64,000 nt of DNA, from positions 310,001-374,000 of the forward strand of contig NZ_NEFZ01000002.1 of NCBI RefSeq assembly GCF_002135205.1, written 5' to 3'. The position numbers and the translations under genes are program-made. Source of the stretch: Acinetobacter sp. ANC 4204 (GTDB lineage: Bacteria > Pseudomonadota > Gammaproteobacteria > Pseudomonadales > Moraxellaceae). The notes under the pieces were generated by a model. That model saw only the letters and a program-made list of their open reading frames with translations, searched no databases and was not told where the DNA came from. The first letter of the stretch is position 1; each line of letters begins with the position of its first letter. Positions 19,283 to 29,616 of the stretch are shown in pieces.

Positions 19283-21355
19283 TTAATCAGGTAATTTAAA
19301 GTCAGTTACAGACTCACGTAATGCTTCTGCCATGTTAGCAAGTTCGGATACCGAACGTGCTGTATCGAAAGTCGCACTCGTTGTTTGTGAGGTAATTTCT
19401 TGTACGACATTCATCGTCGTTGCAATATGACCTGCAGACGCTGACTGAAGTTTTGCAGCATCAGAAATGCTTGCAATCAATTTCGCCAAGTTACCTGATA
19501 CGTTCTGAATCTCATCCAGTGCAACACCAGCATCTTTAGACAAGTTGGCACCGCGTACAACCTCAGACGTGGTTTGCTCCATTGAAATTACAGCTTCGTT
19601 GGTATCGGTCTGAATCGTTTTTACCAGTGTTTCAATTTGCTTTGTCGCTGAAGCTGAACGTTCTGCAAGACGCTGTACTTCATCTGCAACCACGGCGAAA
19701 CCACGGCCTGCTTCACCAGCCATAGATGCTTGGATCGCTGCGTTTAAAGCCAAGATGTTCGTTTGGTCTGCAATATCGTTAATTAAGGCAACGATGTTAC
19801 CAATTTCTTGAGAAGACTCACCCAAACGTTTAATACGTTTAGAGGTTTCTTGAATCTGTTCACGAATGATATCCATACCTTCAATTGAACGGTTTACAAC
19901 ATCAGCACCATTTGCTGCAATTTGTACAGAACGTTCTGCTACCACGGCTGACTCTTCAGCATTCGAAGATACTTGGTCAATGGACATTGCCATTTCATTA
20001 ATCGCAGCAGATGCGCCCGCAATTTCTTGCGCTTGGTGTTCTGATGCTTCTGCCAACTGGTTAGTAATACCTTGTGTACTTGCCGTATATTGCGCAACCT
20101 CTTGAGAAGTTTCTGTAATACGAGATACTAGGTCACGTAACTGGTCAATCGCAAAGTTGATGGAGTCAGCAATGGCACCTGTAAAGTCTTCAGATACTGT
20201 CGCATGCGAACGTAAGTCACCATCTGCAAGGTCAGCAATCTCATCCAACAAACGTAGAATCGCGTTTTGGTTACGGTCATATTCATCTTGAAGACGTGAT
20301 ACACGTTTTTTATCTGACTCGCCACGAAGTACAAGTAATTTGAATACACAGAACAAGAATGCGATCAACGCTAAAATTAGACCCAATGCAGGAATCGCAA
20401 TCGCTAAACCAGTACCACCTGACAACTTATTCAAATTGGTTAGCAACGTGTCTGATTGTTCAAAAATAGATGATGATGCTTGACGTACTTTAACGATTTG
20501 AGATGAGTTTTTTAGTACTGTTGCCGCTGCAGATTTCAATACATCATCATATTCAGACTGAATACTGGTTAGAGAGTCGCGCATTTCAGGATCATTAATC
20601 CGTTCCACACCTAAGTCAGCACTGCCATTTAACTGTGCATTTAGGTAAGAAGCGAAAGTTTCTGTATCTGAGCTAAAGTCATCTGCAGATTCACGTGAGT
20701 TGTCTGAACCCGTCAATACCGAACCAATCGAACGAAGAATACGTTCAGCAATGAATACTTGGTTCTTTGCAATCACGACTTGGTTGGCTGGCACATTTTG
20801 ACGTGCCATTTGGTCAACCATTAAGTTATATTCGGCCTGAATACCAGGAATTGTTTCACTAATTGCGATGTTGGTATCATATAATTGATTAATAATTTTT
20901 TGTTGTGATGCAATTAAATCAATATTTGCAGAAACTTTCGTCCACTGCGCATCTACTTCACGTAGCGCATCTGTACTTGCATGAATATCTTTAACAATTT
21001 CTAGGTTTTCAGCAAACGACTTTTGCGATTCGGTCAATTTTTTAATCGCTTCAGGCGTACCTGATGCTGTAGCTTCTGTCGCTTGACGTGAAATGGTTTG
21101 AGATAAAAGTCGTAACTCACCCACACTACGGGTAAATTCGTTATTTCGCGGTACGCTATAGAATAGGTACAACAGTAGGAAAATTGCTAAAACAATACAA
21201 AATGCTGCACCCAAAATTAATGGCTTGGACTTTTCACTATCACCAAATACACGTGAAAACTGTTCCGTCTGCGATTGAATTTTTGCTACTAAAGCATTTC
21301 CACCTGAGCGGTTCGTGCTTCCATCTGTATTTTTCTTTTTAAGTTTAAAGCCCAT
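19283..21355 (-). CDS. pilJ: Methyl-accepting chemotaxis protein PilJ
   Basis: Chemoreceptor of 690 aa for the Pil-Chp system, feeding signals to ChpA through PilI. The cytoplasmic N-terminus is followed by TM1 (about residues 45-68), a periplasmic PilJ-type helical sensor with two related halves, TM2 (about 315-338), a HAMP region and a long signalling helix. The conserved hairpin tip is present ([20 protein letters not shown], then [10 protein letters not shown]). It lies between pilI (51 bp) and chpA. In Pseudomonas PilJ senses pilin tension or conformation; the same is expected here. Confidence 0.93.
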   Translation of the reverse strand: MGFKLKKKNTDGSTNRSGGNALVAKIQSQTEQFSRVFGDSEKSKPLILGAAFCIVLAIFLLLYLFYSVPRNNEFTRSVGELRLLSQTISRQATEATASGTPEAIKKLTESQKSFAENLEIVKDIHASTDALREVDAQWTKVSANIDLIASQQKIINQLYDTNIAISETIPGIQAEYNLMVDQMARQNVPANQVVIAKNQVFIAERILRSIGSVLTGSDNSRESADDFSSDTETFASYLNAQLNGSADLGVERINDPEMRDSLTSIQSEYDDVLKSAAATVLKNSSQIVKVRQASSSIFEQSDTLLTNLNKLSGGTGLAIAIPALGLILALIAFLFCVFKLLVLRGESDKKRVSRLQDEYDRNQNAILRLLDEIADLADGDLRSHATVSEDFTGAIADSINFAIDQLRDLVSRITETSQEVAQYTASTQGITNQLAEASEHQAQEIAGASAAINEMAMSIDQVSSNAEESAVVAERSVQIAANGADVVNRSIEGMDIIREQIQETSKRIKRLGESSQEIGNIVALINDIADQTNILALNAAIQASMAGEAGRGFAVVADEVQRLAERSASATKQIETLVKTIQTDTNEAVISMEQTTSEVVRGANLSKDAGVALDEIQNVSGNLAKLIASISDAAKLQSASAGHIATTMNVVQEITSQTTSATFDTARSVSELANMAEALRESVTDFKLPD

Positions 21356-21405
21356 GCAGCTTCTCCCCGATTTACGCCCTTATATTTTCGTGCGCGACAA
21401 TGATA

Positions 21406-21942
21406 TTAATTTATAAATTTTATAGATGCGTTCATATACTTTGGATTGTCTAATAAGCGACTGAATAAGAAAACATGCCATTGTTGGTTATGTTGATGGA
21501 AATACCCTTGGCAATATTCTTTTAAGTTTTGATCTAAATCATCATGCTTAGAAAAAAAACTCTTCTTATTAAAGTGCTGAATCCCCAGAACCTGATCTAC
21601 AACTAAACCGACATAGTGGTCATTGTGACTTATACAGAGTACTTTTTGAGTTGGTGAATACGTACTACGATGCCCCGACATGTAATGCGCCAAGTCAGCA
21701 ACAGAGAGTAAACGTCCTCGAATATTTGCCAAACCGACAACCCAAGGTTGGGTATTTGGCACTAAAGTATATTTCGGAGGATAAATAACCTCTGCCACCT
21801 CACCTAATGGAGCAACAAAATATTGCCCCATCATTTCAAAAGCAATGCCCGACCAGCGGTTTACCTCATTTTCGTTTGAAACGTAGTTTTTATTGCCACG
21901 TTTAGCAAGTCGAAGTAATTCGATAAATCCATTTGCTGCCAT
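21406..21942 (-). CDS. pilI: CheW-like adaptor PilI
   Basis: CheW-domain protein of 178 aa that couples PilJ to ChpA. Seen: GIAFEMMGQYFVAPLGEVAEV, the VVGLANIRGRLLSVADLAHYM core in which CheW proteins contact the receptor and kinase, and VGLVVDQVLGIQHF. It is 5 bp from pilH and lies in operon order pilG-H-I-J-chpA-chpC, all on the minus strand. Confidence 0.9.
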   Translation of the reverse strand: MAANGFIELLRLAKRGNKNYVSNENEVNRWSGIAFEMMGQYFVAPLGEVAEVIYPPKYTLVPNTQPWVVGLANIRGRLLSVADLAHYMSGHRSTYSPTQKVLCISHNDHYVGLVVDQVLGIQHFNKKSFFSKHDDLDQNLKEYCQGYFHQHNQQWHVFLFSRLLDNPKYMNASIKFIN

Positions 21943-21947
21943 AGAGC

Positions 21948-22316
21948 TTATCCTGCATTCAGGTGTTGCTTAATCACATCAATCAATTGGTTTTCATCAA
22001 CAGGCTTAGTCAAATAATCACATGCCCCCTGACGCTTACCCCATACACGGTCAGTTGCCTGATCTTTAGTACTGACAATCACCACAGGAATGTGTTTTGT
22101 GGTTGCACCACGCGCAATTTGACGTGTTGCCTGGAAACCATTGACGCCTGGCATCACCACATCCATCAACACTAGATCAGGAAGTTCTGCCTGTGCCATG
22201 GTCACACCATCTGCACCATTTGACGCTTCAATCACCTCAAAACCGTGCTTCCCCAAAATTTCTTTAAAGCGGAATGTTTCAGTAGGTGAGTCATCCACAA
22301 TTAAAATACGTGCCAT
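21948..22316 (-). CDS. pilH: Response regulator PilH
   Basis: Single-domain CheY-like receiver of 122 aa. Phosphorylation site residues: the acidic pair in ILIVDDSP, Asp in LVLMDVVMPG, Thr/Ser in VIVSTK and Lys in YLTKPVD. In Pseudomonas PilH counteracts or tunes PilG signalling to the retraction motors. The frame extends to a TTG at 22328, but that stretch contains GGGGA, which is the ribosome site for the ATG at 22316 (MARILIVDD); the ATG is therefore the start. Confidence 0.92.
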   Translation of the reverse strand: MARILIVDDSPTETFRFKEILGKHGFEVIEASNGADGVTMAQAELPDLVLMDVVMPGVNGFQATRQIARGATTKHIPVVIVSTKDQATDRVWGKRQGACDYLTKPVDENQLIDVIKQHLNAG

Positions 22317-22343
22317 AAATTTCCCCAATTACACTTATATTAT

Positions 22344-22727
22344 TTATGCTGAAACGTGGTTACGAATCGCATTTAATAATTCATCTTTACTAAATGGCTT
22401 TGTTAAATATTCATCTGAACCTACGACACGCCCTTTGGCTTGGTCAAATAGACCATCTTTGCTAGAGAGCATCACGACAGGAATGTTTTGATAATTCTGT
22501 GAATTCTTGATTAATGCACATGTTTGATAGCCATCCAGACGTGGCATCATGATATCGACAAATACAATATCAGGATTTGCTTCTGCAATTTTTGACAATG
22601 CTTCAAAACCATCTACAGCAGTCACAACCTCACAACCTTCGCGTTGTAATAATGTTTCGGCTGTGCGACGAATAGTTTTTGAATCATCAATGACCATCAC
22701 TTTAAGATTCTGGAATTTATCGTCCAT
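22344..22727 (-). CDS. pilG: Response regulator PilG
   Basis: Single-domain CheY-like receiver of 127 aa, first gene of the chemosensory operon. Residues: VMVIDDSKTIRRTAE, the phospho-acceptor Asp in IVFVDIMMPRLDGY, VVMLSSKD and YLTKPFSKDEL. PilG promotes pilus extension and cAMP signalling in Pseudomonas. The SKTIRRTAE segment after the acidic pocket is the usual PilG signature and distinguishes it from PilH. It is 27 bp upstream of pilH. Confidence 0.92.
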   Translation of the reverse strand: MDDKFQNLKVMVIDDSKTIRRTAETLLQREGCEVVTAVDGFEALSKIAEANPDIVFVDIMMPRLDGYQTCALIKNSQNYQNIPVVMLSSKDGLFDQAKGRVVGSDEYLTKPFSKDELLNAIRNHVSA

Positions 22728-23006
22728 TTAATATGACCCTTCCCATTTTTAGAATGTTTGTAGAAACAGATTCGTAGACGTTTTACAAGTTACGTACACT
22801 TTTAACATATATTTACTTATATTTTCAACGAACAGTTTCAGCATAAAACCACACTTCATCTCCTTTTTAAGAACGGCTTCACACTTTCCGACACACGTCG
22901 ATTTTTTTTTGACTGATTATATTTTTTATTCCTAAATTTAGGACTAATATAGCACCATTTATTGCTTTTAAATAAGTAATTTAGTCAACTTTAAATGGGG
23001 GTATCA

Positions 23007-23645
23007 ATGCTTAGGGAGTTTAATTACAAACTTGCTTTGATCGTGAAAAAAATGATGACTGCAAAAGTCATTTTACTGACTTTGCTTAGTGTACAAAGCA
23101 TCATGGTCATGGCCGATCCGCCTAAAGCAGTCTGGTATCGTTATTACGATAGTAAAGGTATCGCCAATGTTAGTAGTACGGTGACACCAGATCATATTAG
23201 ATATGGATATGAAGCGCTCGATACGAATATGCAAGTGATTCAACGAGCACGGCCATACAACGCCAAAAAAGATGCACAATACGCACCCCAAGGAGCTATC
23301 GCTGCAAAGCAACGGGATGCTGATCTAAAACTAAAACGTGCTTATACCAACAGTCAAGTAGCAACAGAAAAACGAAATACGGCACTTTCATATATTTTAA
23401 AACAAATTAAATTTCAACAAGATGAACTAAAGCAATTACAAAATGACCGAATTGGTTTTTTACGCCAAGAAAAAGAAAATATGCGTAAAGGTAAAAGTAA
23501 TCCAAAACCACTACAAGATATGCTTGATTATAATTCAAAAAATATTGTGATGAAAAAAGAGCAAATACAGTCATTACAAAGTAACTACCGTAGTACAAAA
23601 GCCGAATACGACAGAATTATTGCTCGCTTAAAAACATTTGAATAA
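23007..23645 (+). CDS. Exported coiled-coil protein, DUF4124-like N-terminus
   Basis: Protein of 212 aa. The start chosen is the ATG at 23007 because GGGGG lies about 6 bases upstream; the frame is open from 22995. A long basic N-region precedes a hydrophobic stretch (MTAKVILLTLLSVQSIMVMA) with likely signal-peptidase cleavage before DPPKAVWY. The next 45 residues (WYRYYDSKGIANVSSTVTP) resemble the DUF4124-type 'Y-x-D-x-x-G' beta segment of periplasmic proteins. The remainder, from about residue 100, is a charged coiled coil rich in Lys and Gln. Function unknown; it lies divergently upstream of the pil/chp operon. Confidence 0.6.
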   Translation: MLREFNYKLALIVKKMMTAKVILLTLLSVQSIMVMADPPKAVWYRYYDSKGIANVSSTVTPDHIRYGYEALDTNMQVIQRARPYNAKKDAQYAPQGAIAAKQRDADLKLKRAYTNSQVATEKRNTALSYILKQIKFQQDELKQLQNDRIGFLRQEKENMRKGKSNPKPLQDMLDYNSKNIVMKKEQIQSLQSNYRSTKAEYDRIIARLKTFE

Positions 23646-24176
23646 TTGCACTTGATATAAGGACTTTATTTAATAAAGACAATATTGTGGTAAAAGGATC
23701 ATAAGCTATAAAAGTATCCCTATTTTTCATTCCAACTCAGGCATGATTATACTTATTGCTCAATGTTTACCCTGCTGATCTCTTTACTCTACCAACTCAA
23801 AAATTGAACTTATGATTAATAAGCGGTCAATCATTGCGTTCACGATGACTACAGCACAAATACTCTTAAAAGCCTCTCCCAATGAACGATAGTCGAAGTG
23901 AATCCCCCTCTCACGTTCAGGTTAAGTCCAAATACTGAATCATATATCAATGGCATATCCAGTGATTGTCCGTATCATTCCACTCTTGCTATTTACCTCA
24001 GTAATCGTTTCTATGATCTGCACTTCTTTAGATAACTTTAAGAACCTTATGCTGCGTCAAGTACATAAAATCATGTCATAATAATCCGCATTTCTCTGAG
24101 GTGACATCAACGTGTCGCTTCATTTTTCATTGTATACTCTTTGACTTTCAAAGTTTAAAATTTTAGGACAGTTTCC
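23646..24176 (+). other. Long intergene upstream of proS
   Basis: No convincing gene in 531 bp. One short open frame (23950-24081, 43 codons, one hydrophobic helix, no ribosome site) is the only candidate; I do not call it. The last 60 bp presumably carry the proS promoter. Confidence 0.5.
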
Positions 24177-25895
24177 ATGCGCGCGAGTCGCTTTTTATTT
24201 GCAACGTTAAGAGAAACCCCAAATGACGCAGAAGTGATTTCACATCAACTGATGCTACGTGCTGGGATGATTCGTAAATTGGCTTCAGGTTTATATACTT
24301 GGCTGCCGATGGGCGTTCGCGTATTAAATAAAGTTGCAGCGATCGTTCATGAAGAAATGAACAATGCAGGTTCACTCGAAGTCCTGATGCCCGTAACTCA
24401 GCCAGCGTCTTTATGGGAAGAATCTGGTCGATATGTCCAATACGGCCCTGAACTGCTTCGTTTCAAAGACCGCCATGATAACCCTTTCGTACTTGGTCCT
24501 ACACACGAAGAAGTGATTACCGATCTTGCACGCAATGAACTCAAAAGCTATAAACAATTGCCTGCAAACTTCTACCAAGTACAAACCAAATTCCGTGACG
24601 AAATTCGCCCACGTTTTGGTGTAATGCGTTCACGTGAATTTATCATGAAAGATGCGTATTCTTTCCATGCAAACCAAGCATCACTGCAAGAAACCTATGA
24701 CATCATGTACAATGCGTACTGCAAAATCTTTACCCGTTTAGGTTTAGATTTCCGTCCAGTACAAGCTGATACAGGTTCAATTGGTGGTTCAGGTTCACAT
24801 GAATTCCACGTATTAGCATCAAGTGGTGAAGATGATATCGCCTTCTCAACTGAATCTGACTATGCTGCAAACATTGAAATGGCTGAAGCCGTTTTAGTCG
24901 GTGAACGTGCAGCTCCAACTCAAGCTTTGGAAGTGGTTGATACACCAAATCAAAAAACCATTGCAGACGTCTCTAACTTCTTAAAATCTGATCCTGCTCA
25001 CTCTGTAAAAGCCTTGTTAGTGCAAGGTATTGCAGCCGAAGACGGCCAAGCAACACCAGTTGTAGCCTTGTTCTTACGTGGTGATCACGAGTTAAATGAA
25101 ATTAAAGCTGAGAAACACCCGCGCATTGCCTCTCCATTAACTTTCGCAACTGAAGAACAACTTGCTACACTTGGTTTAACAGCAGGTTTCTGTGGACCAC
25201 AAGGTTTAGTTGAAAAAGGCTTAACTGTAATTGTTGACCGTGCTGCATCTGTTCTTTCTGACTTCGTTGCAGGTGCAAATGAATTGGATAAACACGTTAC
25301 AGGTCTCAATTGGGAGCGCGACGCACAGTTTACTGAAGTTTATGACCTCCGTAATGTAGTTGAAGGCGATCCATCACCAGATGGTCAAGGTACGCTACAA
25401 ATCAAACGTGGTATCGAAGTAGGTCATATCTTCCAATTAGGTCAAAAATATTCAGAAGCTTTAGGCTGTAAAGTTCTAGGCGAAGATGGTAAACCATTCA
25501 CTGTAACCATGGGTTGTTACGGTATTGGAGTTACGCGCGTAGTTGCTTCAGCAATTGAGCAAAATTTTGATGAAAAAGGGATTATTTGGCCTACAGCCAT
25601 TGCACCATTTGAAATTGCGATTGTGCCAATGAACGCCCATAAATCTCCACGGACGCTGGAAGCAGCTGAAGCTTTATACACTGAACTTACAGCAGCAGGT
25701 TTCGATGTTTTACTGGATGACCGTAACGAACGTCCAGGCGTAAAATTCTCCGATCTTGAGCTTACAGGCATTCCTCATCGCATTGTAATTGGTGAAAAAG
25801 GCCTAGATGCAGGTACTTTTGAATATAAAGGCCGTCGTGATGCAGACTCTGTAAATATTTCGAAAGAAGAATTACTCGAAAAAATTGCAAAATAA
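24177..25895 (+). CDS. proS: Prolyl-tRNA synthetase
   Basis: Class II aminoacyl-tRNA synthetase of 572 aa, bacterial type, charging tRNA-Pro. Motif 1 lies around [17 protein letters not shown], and motif 2 around [26 protein letters not shown]. The INS editing domain, which clears mischarged Ala-tRNA, lies roughly at residues 225-400. Motif 3 is [17 protein letters not shown], and the C-terminal anticodon-binding domain has the usual [22 protein letters not shown]. The ATG at 24177 starts the standard [16 protein letters not shown]-terminus. It is followed by its own terminator. Confidence 0.97.
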   Translation: MRASRFLFATLRETPNDAEVISHQLMLRAGMIRKLASGLYTWLPMGVRVLNKVAAIVHEEMNNAGSLEVLMPVTQPASLWEESGRYVQYGPELLRFKDRHDNPFVLGPTHEEVITDLARNELKSYKQLPANFYQVQTKFRDEIRPRFGVMRSREFIMKDAYSFHANQASLQETYDIMYNAYCKIFTRLGLDFRPVQADTGSIGGSGSHEFHVLASSGEDDIAFSTESDYAANIEMAEAVLVGERAAPTQALEVVDTPNQKTIADVSNFLKSDPAHSVKALLVQGIAAEDGQATPVVALFLRGDHELNEIKAEKHPRIASPLTFATEEQLATLGLTAGFCGPQGLVEKGLTVIVDRAASVLSDFVAGANELDKHVTGLNWERDAQFTEVYDLRNVVEGDPSPDGQGTLQIKRGIEVGHIFQLGQKYSEALGCKVLGEDGKPFTVTMGCYGIGVTRVVASAIEQNFDEKGIIWPTAIAPFEIAIVPMNAHKSPRTLEAAEALYTELTAAGFDVLLDDRNERPGVKFSDLELTGIPHRIVIGEKGLDAGTFEYKGRRDADSVNISKEELLEKIAK

Positions 25896-25907
25896 TTTCG
25901 AAATTAG

Positions 25908-25937
25908 AAATCCCGCACAGGTTGCGGGATTTTTTTG
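25908..25937 (+). terminator. Terminator after proS
   Basis: Stem AAATCCCGCA / TGCGGGATTT with loop CAGGT and a following T run; its A-rich left arm may also serve the converging minus-strand cluster. Confidence 0.88.
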
Positions 25938-25948
25938 CAATTTAGTTT

Positions 25949-27280
25949 TTAGCAAAACTTTAATCCGCCATAACAGTTTGGCCTAAAATTTTGCCCCTGC
26001 AAGGTTAAGTTAGTCAATGGAAAATCCAATGTAGTCGTCATAGGCACATTACCAACAACAAGCGCAGAACCACCAACACATCCTGTCAAAAGATTGCCAC
26101 AATTTCGTGGATTATCAGTCAAGTCTTTATTAATTCCCGCAATGGTTTGTTTTAGAACTTCATTGGTGATCGCCACTTTAGTCGTTGGGCTTAAACTGCC
26201 TAGTTCCACTTCATCTTCCATCGCTAACCACCAACCCTTATTTGCTCCGACGGCAGCTCCAGTCCATAAAACATCTTGAGATTGTAAGGACAATGAAGCA
26301 GGATTATTTAAATATAATGCATGAATTAAACCCAGACTTTGATTTACAGTAATGTCCGTTTTCAGGCCTGTAATATTACCTGAGACTTGTTTATCTAAAT
26401 TTAATAGACCTAATACCTTCGCGGTTAGTTGTCCGCTAAAGTCAATTTGACCAACTGTACCACTGCCTTTCAAAGTCACGTCTTTCATTCGAGTTCCAGA
26501 TACAATTGTAGAGTTAATAGTAAAAGGCGCCGAAGTAGAAGATAAGTTTAAATTATAATTATTAGAGGTATAGGAAATACTTTGACACGGATCTAAGAAG
26601 CCATCTTGGCATGTAGTCCCCGAACTGCTACCAAAGAGTCGTCCTTCAACGACCCCATTTATTGTTAAATTGGTATCTGCATAGGTCATACTGCGGGCTT
26701 CAGTCACAGCTGTGCCTGTTGCAGTTTTGGTTTTCATATAGCCACTAAATGTATTAATGCCATTCGGTGTCGCACTATTTTCCGTACCAAGTGTCATTAA
26801 GCCTTTAATCTTTTCAGCACTCAAACGAAAACCCAGTACTTCACGTGTGGCAGCAGAAGTCGGGTTTTTAATAGCGAATTGAATAAATGGATTTGTAATT
26901 AAGGCAGAAGTTGCTGCACGCTCATCAGCGGTATAGTTTGAGTTATCAGGAAGTCCACTCAGTGAAATATGATCTATATCAATATCACAGGTACTCGCGC
27001 GAATTGCATTATTATCACCACCACAGCCCAATTGTAGCTTTTTAATATTGGCATTCAATTCCATTTCTGCACTAAGAGCCAATTTATAAAAACCAATGTT
27101 TGATTGATTATATGTTTTCCCTTGTGCATCTGTTGTATTTGTCCCCTGCTGAAACTCGAGATTAATCAAAGATTGGCCTTCAATTTCTGAAAGTTCTTCA
27201 TCATTTAAAGCAGTCATCGCATAACTTTGACTCAAACCCAAAGTTGCAGTAATCAAAACTGAGATTAAAGACTTATTCAT
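25949..27280 (-). CDS. Exported beta-rich protein, DUF6160/Fil-like (cluster gene 4)
   Basis: Protein of 443 aa with a signal peptide (MNKSLISVLITATLGLSQSYA) and, at the mature N-terminus, the motif ALNDEELSEIEGQ shared with the three genes upstream. The body is rich in alternating Ser/Thr/Asn and hydrophobic residues, as in extracellular beta structures. Close cysteine pairs recur (CQDGFLDPC, CGNLLTGC) and the protein ends in CYGGLKFC, with a C-terminal Cys. I relate it to the DUF6160/putative pilus (Fil) proteins of Acinetobacter from memory of that N-terminal motif. Location outside the inner membrane is likely; function is unknown. Last gene of a four-gene operon, 24 bp after the previous one. 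Confidence 0.6.
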   Translation of the reverse strand: MNKSLISVLITATLGLSQSYAMTALNDEELSEIEGQSLINLEFQQGTNTTDAQGKTYNQSNIGFYKLALSAEMELNANIKKLQLGCGGDNNAIRASTCDIDIDHISLSGLPDNSNYTADERAATSALITNPFIQFAIKNPTSAATREVLGFRLSAEKIKGLMTLGTENSATPNGINTFSGYMKTKTATGTAVTEARSMTYADTNLTINGVVEGRLFGSSSGTTCQDGFLDPCQSISYTSNNYNLNLSSTSAPFTINSTIVSGTRMKDVTLKGSGTVGQIDFSGQLTAKVLGLLNLDKQVSGNITGLKTDITVNQSLGLIHALYLNNPASLSLQSQDVLWTGAAVGANKGWWLAMEDEVELGSLSPTTKVAITNEVLKQTIAGINKDLTDNPRNCGNLLTGCVGGSALVVGNVPMTTTLDFPLTNLTLQGQNFRPNCYGGLKFC

Positions 27281-27304
27281 CTTACTTATTCCTTGTCTTT
27301 CTTT

Positions 27305-29590
27305 TTATCGAGGAGTAATACCCAATGTGCTACGCATAGCTCCACCCGTAATGGCAATATCTGCAACTTTCTGCATTGTTCCCGTTGGAGACAGTGCAAC
27401 TTCTGCTCTAAAAGCAGCCCCTTGTCCACCCACTAATGCCTTATGGTTAAATTGCACTTGGTTGTCGATGACAACTGAATCCTTTTGCATGTGAATTTTT
27501 CCATTAAAACCTAAGTGACCTTGCATTTTATTCAAGTTAATACTAGAGGTTTTAGAGGTTGTCCCATTACTGTCCGTATTGCTTAAACTAATAAAACTCC
27601 CTTTCTTACTTTCATTACTCTGATCTAAGCTACTTAAAGTATTAAATTCAAAATTTGATTTAAATGACAAATAATTGGTCTGAGGAGTTCCACCTATCGC
27701 CTCAAGCCCCGGAATAATGAAAAGCTCACCTTTACCATCCAACATAAATGCAATAGACGTCAGTACATCTTCTTTTCGAGAAAAATTATTAATCGGAACA
27801 ACTTCTTTAGCACAAGTGCTTACACCTGCTGGACAGTTATATAAGGACCCAGGGAGTTGACCGATTGCTATTTCTGCACTGGCAGCAAATAATAAATTAT
27901 CTGCTTTGATATAGATCTCATTCTCATTAAAACCAATAACACCATTGGCTTTAAAATATGAATCAATATTTCTTAAGCCTGCATAGTAGTTCACTTCTTC
28001 GCCATGCTGACTCATGGCACCATCAATCACAATAATAGACGTTGTTTTCGGATTACCTTGACTATCTTCCCCATAACCGTCTGTCGATACCGCAATGTCG
28101 TATCCTAAGCCGTCCTTAACAGTTCCAGCAGTATTGGTATATTTCTTTGCAAAAAAAGCAGCATTAGCATTCAAGTTGTAAATCGGAATACCTAAGCCCC
28201 ATGTTCCCTCATTAGTGTTATTCACCGCGATTGAATTATCTGAAATAAACCGTGCTTTACGGGCAATCGCTTGAAAATCCATCCCACGCACGGCAATAAA
28301 TGCCATGTTTGATGCATTCGCTGTCGGTGAAGGGTTGTATGTCAGCTCATAATTTTGTGCGCCCAATATATTCTTGATTTGATCATTAATCACAAAGCCC
28401 ATAGCATTAGAACGAATGTTATTAATATAAATCTGACCAAAATCAATATAAGCATTTTGACTCGTTAAAGCTGAGTTAGGATCAGTAGATGTACGTACAT
28501 TGAGTGGCGCTAAGTTTGAAAACTCAATAGCATAACTACCAGTTCCCGTATGTCCCAATTCAAATGTGGTTGGTGCTACAGCTCCAAGTAAGCTATTTCC
28601 CGTACGCGTAAAATCGGCTGCAACGTTTAAATGCAGACCACCCGCATTTTTAAAAGCATAACCCGTAGATGCTGTAGTCTCACTTTCTTGAACATTGCCA
28701 TTAATCCGATTGACCGTATTAAACTTAGCAATCCCTGTCTGATCTGCATTGAACGCAATCTTGCCATTCGTTAATGCCCCCGATGCTCCGATTCGAATTA
28801 AATTTCGTTGAGTTGAGTTTTCTGAACCGTAGCGCATATCAACATTTAAACCAGGGTTTGTTGCAGTACCACTGCGACTCCCATGTACATCGGTCTTATC
28901 TTCAACACGCCCAAGTACAATAAGATTATCACCAAGACTCCCTTTGGATGTGAGTACAATACCTTCAGCGTCATCAATATATAAATAGCCATCTGCCGAT
29001 AAATTAAAGTTCAAATCTTTCAAAGTTAAATTTTGATCACCCTGCCCATAACTGATACTGGCATTTTGTAATTTAAAATCTAAATGTGCTTTCGAATCAC
29101 GGTTGAATAAGCCATTTGTCGTGGTTAAATACACTTCAAAAGGTGAAATGGTTGATAACTTCAAGCTTCCTAAATTTTGATCGGTTTCACCTGTTGCACA
29201 ATTCGGCGAACATACCAACATAATTTGAGCAGCAGTTGCGGTAAATGGCGATACACTGGCAAAAAGCTGTATGCCCACACCTTGTGTACCATTGGCTAAT
29301 TGTGTAGTTCCAACATCGAAATCAAGTTTAGATTGAATATTGTTATAACCATTAGCAGCTTTAATCTCTATATTGTGTAAGCCTGTTTTGACGGGCATCT
29401 GGCCAACTTCTGCTGGGTCAACCCAATTTAGTTGCTTAATCTGAATTTTTGATGCTTCGTGCGTAATAGAAATGCCATCTTGACCAGTCACATCACTTAA
29501 AGTTTGGTCATTTAAAGCCTGTAATGCATAGCTTTGATTCGTCGCGCAAATGCATAGTGTCAGAAGGTTTAATTTTATTATTTTATGCAT
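27305..29590 (-). CDS. Large exported beta-rich protein, DUF6160/Fil-like (cluster gene 3)
   Basis: Protein of 761 aa, signal peptide ending at NQSYA, mature N-terminus LQALNDQTLSDVTGQDGISI with the shared cluster motif. The remainder is low in Lys and rich in Asn, Gly, Ser and Thr, with many beta-strand-like stretches (LNVDMRYGSE, FELGHTGTGSYAIEFSN) suggestive of an elongated fibre or surface protein. Cysteine loops CSPNC and CPAGVSTC are present. No membrane anchor, sortase signal or autotransporter barrel is evident. Its size and place among three paralogue-like genes suggest a structural subunit of a surface assembly; this is inference. Confidence 0.6.
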   Translation of the reverse strand: MHKIIKLNLLTLCICATNQSYALQALNDQTLSDVTGQDGISITHEASKIQIKQLNWVDPAEVGQMPVKTGLHNIEIKAANGYNNIQSKLDFDVGTTQLANGTQGVGIQLFASVSPFTATAAQIMLVCSPNCATGETDQNLGSLKLSTISPFEVYLTTTNGLFNRDSKAHLDFKLQNASISYGQGDQNLTLKDLNFNLSADGYLYIDDAEGIVLTSKGSLGDNLIVLGRVEDKTDVHGSRSGTATNPGLNVDMRYGSENSTQRNLIRIGASGALTNGKIAFNADQTGIAKFNTVNRINGNVQESETTASTGYAFKNAGGLHLNVAADFTRTGNSLLGAVAPTTFELGHTGTGSYAIEFSNLAPLNVRTSTDPNSALTSQNAYIDFGQIYINNIRSNAMGFVINDQIKNILGAQNYELTYNPSPTANASNMAFIAVRGMDFQAIARKARFISDNSIAVNNTNEGTWGLGIPIYNLNANAAFFAKKYTNTAGTVKDGLGYDIAVSTDGYGEDSQGNPKTTSIIVIDGAMSQHGEEVNYYAGLRNIDSYFKANGVIGFNENEIYIKADNLLFAASAEIAIGQLPGSLYNCPAGVSTCAKEVVPINNFSRKEDVLTSIAFMLDGKGELFIIPGLEAIGGTPQTNYLSFKSNFEFNTLSSLDQSNESKKGSFISLSNTDSNGTTSKTSSINLNKMQGHLGFNGKIHMQKDSVVIDNQVQFNHKALVGGQGAAFRAEVALSPTGTMQKVADIAITGGAMRSTLGITPR

Positions 29591-29616
29591 TTCAATATCC
29601 TTTTGAAACTTTATGA

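Noticed and set aside
23950..24081. 43-codon frame with one hydrophobic helix (MAYPVIVRIIPLLLF...) in the proS upstream gap
   Set aside because: No ribosome site before the ATG, no hint of function; chance frames of this size are common in A/T-rich gaps.
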